In this document: in pieces, positions 5,920 through 8,719 of the stretch | How the letters are laid out: each line of letters starts with the position of its first letter | Position numbering within the stretch: position 1 is the stretch's first letter | Assembly (NCBI GenBank): GCA_900551975.1 | Contig: URYA01000059.1 | Coordinates: 1-8,719 of the forward strand | Source of the DNA: an uncultured Collinsella sp. | GTDB taxonomy: Bacteria; Actinomycetota; Coriobacteriia; Coriobacteriales; Coriobacteriaceae | Direction of reading: 5' to 3' | DNA: 8,719 bases | Program-made: the position numbers and the translations under genes | The notes under the pieces: model-generated | Seen by the model: only the letters and a program-made list of their open reading frames with translations | What the model was told of the DNA's origin: nothing | The model's database searches: none

Positions 5920-6891
5920 ATGGAGCAGTTGAAACTGACGCGGGAATGGGACAAGGTGTTCCCTAAAAACGACAAGGTTGAGCACAGCAAGGCGACCTTC
6001 CACAACCGATACGGCATCACGTTGGCTGCCGACGTGTACGTGCCTAAGAACGCGGAAGGCAAGCTGCCCGCCATTGCCGTCAGCGGCCCGTTTGGCGCGG
6101 TGAAGGAGCAGTCCTCCGGTCTGTACGCGCAGAAAATGGCAGAGCTGGGCTTTTTCGCAATTGCCTTTGACCCGTCCTATACCGGCGAGAGCGGCGGCAC
6201 GCCCCGCTATGTAGCATCGCCGGACATCAACACCGAGGACTTCTGCGCAGCGGTGGATCTCCTCTCTGTGCAGGAAAGCGTTGACCCGGAGCGTATCGGC
6301 ATCATCGGCATCTGCGGTTGGGGCGGCATGGCAGTCAATGCGGCGGCCATCGACACCCGTATCAAGGCTACCGCGGCTATGACCATGTACGATATGACCC
6401 GCGTGACCGCAAACGGCTATTTTGACGCCGAGGATTCCGAACAGGCGCGCTTTGAAAAGCGGAAAGCGCTGAACGCGCAGCGCACCGAGGACTATAAAAA
6501 CGGCAGCTATGCGCTGGCGGGCGGCGTGGTCGATCCATTACCGGAGGACGCGCCGCAGTTCGTGAAGGACTATTTCGCCTACTACAAGACTCCGCGTGGT
6601 TACCATCCCCGCAGCCTGAACTCCAACGGCGGCTGGAATGTGACGTCCTCGCTGTCGTTTTTGAATATGCCGATTTTGCAATATAGCGGCGAAATCCGCT
6701 CAGCTGTGTTGCTGGTGCATGGCGAGAAGGCGCACTCCCGCTATTTCAGCGAAGCCGCGTACGGCAAGCTGACGGGGGACAACAAGGAATTGCTCATTAT
6801 CCCTGGTGCCAGCCACACCGACCTTTACGATCAGATGGACATCATTCCGTTTGGAAAGCTGAAGGCATTCTTTGAGGAATATCTGAAATAA
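5920..6891 (+). CDS. Alpha/beta hydrolase, dienelactone hydrolase-like
   Basis: This 323-residue protein has the alpha/beta hydrolase fold: LPAIAVSGPFGAVKEQ (49-64) for the oxyanion region, FDPSYTGESGG (83-93), the nucleophile elbow IGICGWGG (129-136), LLVHGEKAHSRYF (264-276) before the acid position, and GASHTDLYD with the likely catalytic His299. The elbow is odd. If aligned to serine members (xSGG), the nucleophile position holds Trp134; if aligned to dienelactone hydrolase (GxCxG), Cys132 would be the nucleophile. The second reading fits the YcjY/dienelactone hydrolase relationship better. No signal peptide is seen, so it is cytosolic. Its ribosome binding site AAGGAGG lies inside the end of the preceding gene. 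Hydrolysis of an ester or lactone produced in the same pathway is plausible but unproven. Confidence 0.9.
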   Translation: MEQLKLTREWDKVFPKNDKVEHSKATFHNRYGITLAADVYVPKNAEGKLPAIAVSGPFGAVKEQSSGLYAQKMAELGFFAIAFDPSYTGESGGTPRYVASPDINTEDFCAAVDLLSVQESVDPERIGIIGICGWGGMAVNAAAIDTRIKATAAMTMYDMTRVTANGYFDAEDSEQARFEKRKALNAQRTEDYKNGSYALAGGVVDPLPEDAPQFVKDYFAYYKTPRGYHPRSLNSNGGWNVTSSLSFLNMPILQYSGEIRSAVLLVHGEKAHSRYFSEAAYGKLTGDNKELLIIPGASHTDLYDQMDIIPFGKLKAFFEEYLK

Positions 6892-6964
6892 GGCGCGCCT
6901 TGATTTAATGCCAAGTCTCCAGCAACGATTCTTCTAAAGAGTGGGAGTAGCTGAAACGAGGCGA

Positions 6965-6994
6965 TTGAATAACTCCATACGTTTTGGTTAAAAC
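6965..6994 (+). promoter_or_regulatory. Possible promoter of the flavodoxin-fold reductase gene
   Basis: TTGAAT (6965-6970) and TTAAAA (6988-6993), 17 bases apart, are acceptable -35 and -10 elements. They lie in an AT-rich patch within the 148-base gap after the hydrolase gene. The -10 overlaps the small dyad GTTTT-GGTT-AAAAC (6981-6994). No convincing terminator separates the two genes, so read-through from the operon is also possible. Confidence 0.35.
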
Positions 6995-7039
6995 AAACTA
7001 ATATGCCGTGCGCCTGCGGTATGAAGAAGGGAGATTCTT

Positions 7040-7570
7040 ATGAATATCGTTGTATTGAGTGGCAGCCCGCGCAAGGGCGCCAATACCGACACCATGGTCG
7101 AGGCGTTTGCCGAGACCGCGCGCGAGGGCGGCAATACGGTCGAGGTCATCCGCGTTGCCGGCAAAAAGATCGCCGGCTGCCTGGGATGCCAGTACTGCTT
7201 TGCCCATGAGGGCACCTGCGTGCAAAAGGACGACATGGCCGGCGTGATCGAGTCGCTGAAAGACGCCGACATGGTTGTCTTCGCTTCGCCCATCTACTGG
7301 TTCGATATCACTGCGCAGGAGAAAGCTGCCATTGACCGCCTGTACGCCTTCGGTGCCACGGGCTTCCCGTTCACCAAGACGGCCCTTTTACTCGATAGTC
7401 ACAGTGAGGGCGTCTATGATGCGGCGATCGCTATGTACAAGTCAACCTGCGCGTACTGCAAGTGGGAGGACCTGGGCATTGTCACCATCAGCGGTATGAC
7501 CGAGCGCGACAGCATGGCCTCCTCGCCCAAGTTGGAAGAGGTGCGAGAGCTCGCCCGCAAGCTCGCCTAG
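7040..7570 (+). CDS. Flavodoxin-fold NAD(P)H-dependent oxidoreductase with iron-sulfur-type cysteine motif
   Basis: This 176-residue protein belongs to the NADPH-dependent FMN reductase/iron-sulfur flavoprotein family. MNIVVLSGSPRKGANT (1-16) is the FMN phosphate loop and FASPIYWFDITAQEKAAIDR (81-100) is the second flavin-contact segment. Four cysteines at 47, 50, 53 and 60 give C-x2-C-x2-C-x6-C. This fits the compact C-x2-C-x2-C-x4-7-C motif that binds a 4Fe-4S cluster in archaeal iron-sulfur flavoprotein. Cys137 and Cys140 form a further CAYC pair. It likely transfers electrons from NAD(P)H or ferredoxin to a quinone, nitro- or other electron-poor substrate; which one is unknown. It follows the MerR-controlled operon in the same direction and probably works with it. 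The ribosome binding site is AAGGGAG (7027-7033). Confidence 0.9.
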   Translation: MNIVVLSGSPRKGANTDTMVEAFAETAREGGNTVEVIRVAGKKIAGCLGCQYCFAHEGTCVQKDDMAGVIESLKDADMVVFASPIYWFDITAQEKAAIDRLYAFGATGFPFTKTALLLDSHSEGVYDAAIAMYKSTCAYCKWEDLGIVTISGMTERDSMASSPKLEEVRELARKLA

Positions 7571-7658
7571 GGGCAAGAAGAACGCATGGCAATCAGCGTT
7601 ATTGGAAGTACTTGCCGTCCTTGCCAGGTGAATCGTTGATTGCCATGCACCGTTGCCC
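7571..7658. repeat. Long imperfect inverted repeat between convergent genes
   Basis: GCATGGCAATCAGCG (7584-7598) pairs with CGTTGATTGCCATGC (7634-7648), 14 of 15 positions plus one G-T. GGGCAA (7571-7576) pairs with TTGCCC (7653-7658) further out. The enclosed 35 bases contain the direct repeat TTGCCGTCCTTGCC (7612-7625). It fills most of the gap between the reductase stop (7570) and the convergent ATPase stop (7679). No T tract follows either side, so a simple Rho-independent terminator is not obvious. A bidirectional terminator, an RNA stability element or a remnant of a small mobile element are all possible. Confidence 0.7.
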
Positions 7659-7678
7659 TTGTGGACAATCTCCGCGTG

Positions 7679-8602
7679 CTAGGAGACTTTCTCGCTGAGG
7701 AATTCCCTGAACGCGGGAATGTCAAAGCCAACGAGACCACGCCCGCGCTCTCCAATGACGCCGTCCTCCAGGAGGCGGCGTTTGTATTGGCTTGCGTAGT
7801 TGCTGGCGACGCCCATGCGTTTGGCTATCTCCGAGACCCTGCTGGGGCCAGAATCGGGCAGCATCGCGAGCAAAAACTCAATGTCTTTATCGGAAAGCTC
7901 CCGATAGGTCGTTTCGAGAATTCGATCGCGCAGCTCCATACGGGCAAGCAGAGAACCCTGCTGTACATCAGGTGCGCTGATTTTGGGCGAGTTCTCCGAA
8001 ACATCCCATGTGCGATATCCGACGAGCTGCATCATATAGGGAAATCCGTCGACGGCCTTCACGGCATCCTCGAGCGCTTCTGGTGTGATTGAGCGGCCTC
8101 CGGCCTCAACGGTTTTGCGAAAGGCGTTTGCAATTTCAACGTCAGTGATTCGTCCTAACTGATGATATTGGGAACGCCTGAGGAACGAGACGGAATCGTT
8201 ACGCAGCAACGCCGATACTTTGTAAGGCAGTCCTGCCATGAGTAGGGCAACTTTTTTACCTTCGCGTACAAAGTGCTGGTAAACAGAGGCAAATTGAAGC
8301 ATTTCTTCGAGATCGACGGTGACTTCATCGATGGTGATGAGAAGTCCGATGTCATGTTTTTCAAGTTGCTTAAAGATGCCATTCATGCGCGTGCGCCAGT
8401 TGCCCTGGGCCTCTTGAGCATATGTCCAATCGATGCCCACTGGGCCAATTTGAACACCGTTTATGCGCGCGTGAGGCTGTGAGAGGTAGCTATCTGCGGC
8501 TTCTTTGGTTCGCTCGATAATATCTTCGAGCATGCCTGGCATGGCGGAGACATTTGCTGCAATCCATGGTGGCCCCTTTGCAGGTTTTGCTAACTTTTGC
8601 AA
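7679..8602 (-). pseudogene. AAA-type ATPase lacking its N-terminal Walker A region
   Basis: Up to 307 codons are open, from a possible TTG at 8602. Residues 13-307 match the orphan AAA ATPase family of gut actinobacteria: WIAANVSAMPGMLEDIIERT, a Walker B LLITIDEV (87-94), a sensor region LLMAGLPY (120-127), an alpha-helical lid (about 150-205), and a C-terminal winged helix SRVSEIAKRMGVASNYASQY (254-273). Full members begin with a roughly 80-100 residue segment holding the Walker A P-loop. Here that segment is absent. The first 12 residues come from the 19-bp tandem repeats, and a TAG lies two codons upstream. No ATG with a ribosome binding site is visible at the TTG. ATP binding is therefore unlikely, and I treat the gene as 5'-truncated. 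It could still be expressed as a fragment. Confidence 0.7.
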
Positions 8603-8631
8603 CTTTTGCTAAATTTTGCAAGTTTTGCTAA
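8575..8631 (-). repeat. Three tandem 19-bp repeats at the broken 5' end of the ATPase
   Basis: On the minus strand the units start at 8631, 8612 and 8593. The consensus is TTAGCAAAA(C/G)TTGCAAAA(T/G), with each unit itself two similar halves. The array ends nine bases before codon 13 (8566-8564) of the ATPase, where family homology begins. Such short AT-rich tandem units can bind regulators or arise by slippage. The function is not evident. Confidence 0.75.
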
Positions 8632-8719
8632 TGGCTTAACATGCCTTGTGCCGTGGGATTGCAGGAGTGAAAAACGGGGAGTTCTATTATTCCGACTACG
8701 TTGCAACGAGCGGGGCCCC

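Noticed and set aside
6890..6901. 12-bp perfect palindrome AAGGCGCGCCTT at the hydrolase stop codon
   Set aside because: It has no loop and no T tract, so it is not a usable terminator, and a palindrome of this size is not remarkable in GC-rich sequence.
6939..6957. Possible third, partial copy of the 194-bp repeat
   Set aside because: About 16 of 19 bases resemble the opening of copy B (from 4290), but the similarity stops at once and no hairpin or 3' block follows. Chance cannot be excluded.
7587..7640. Small ORF MAISVIGSTCRPCQVNR after the reductase gene
   Set aside because: It has only 17 codons, no clear ribosome binding site, and lies inside the inverted repeat, which better explains the sequence.
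1..8719. CRISPR array, tRNA, rRNA, transposase, integrase or toxin-antitoxin pair
   Set aside because: I looked for spaced direct repeats, tRNA-like cloverleaf and CCA ends, and transposase or recombinase motifs in the open frames and found none. The ATPases lack an adjacent toxin or antitoxin partner.

Overview
The window looks like chromosomal DNA of a high-GC anaerobic actinobacterium of the class Coriobacteriia, most likely Collinsella or a close relative. This is inferred from codon use, from compact LysR/aldo-keto reductase and MerR/redox clusters, and from DUF4143-type and related orphan ATPases. No rRNA or other marker gene is present, so the assignment is tentative.

Left part (1-2328): a cut aldo/keto reductase gene (minus), a decayed flavodoxin fragment (minus), a complete aldo/keto reductase (minus) and a divergent LysR regulator (plus). 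The two reductase promoters share a 37-bp block at nearly the same distance from their start codons, so the LysR protein probably controls both. The flavodoxin remnant suggests a third redox gene was once present.

Middle part (2329-4493): an intact DUF4143-type ATPase gene (plus) with a 194-bp direct repeat on either side of it. Each repeat copy lies between convergent genes and contains a strong hairpin. Copy A ends exactly where a DUF2992 (YjdF-like) gene is broken off. That gene keeps its start, ribosome binding site and a leader that folds like the yjdF (azaaromatic) riboswitch. The result is a probable riboswitch in front of a gene that has lost about two thirds of its coding sequence.

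Right-centre part (4494-7570): a MerR regulator (minus) is divergent from a two-gene operon encoding a carboxymuconolactone decarboxylase-cupin fusion and a dienelactone hydrolase-like protein. A flavodoxin-fold iron-sulfur/FMN reductase candidate follows. A textbook MerR operator (TTGACC plus a CCTAAA/TTTAGG dyad) lies in the divergent region. The set reads as an inducible module for detoxifying or reducing a small electrophilic or aromatic compound; the substrate cannot be read from sequence.

Right end (7571-8719): a long imperfect inverted repeat separates the reductase from a convergent ATPase gene. That ATPase has lost its N-terminal Walker A region, which is replaced by three 19-bp tandem repeats. 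The last 90 bases hold nothing I recognise.

I see no CRISPR array, tRNA, rRNA, transposase, integrase or obvious defence system. The least explained signals are the 194-bp repeat pair, the orphaned yjdF-like leader, and the repeat-abutted ATPase truncation.
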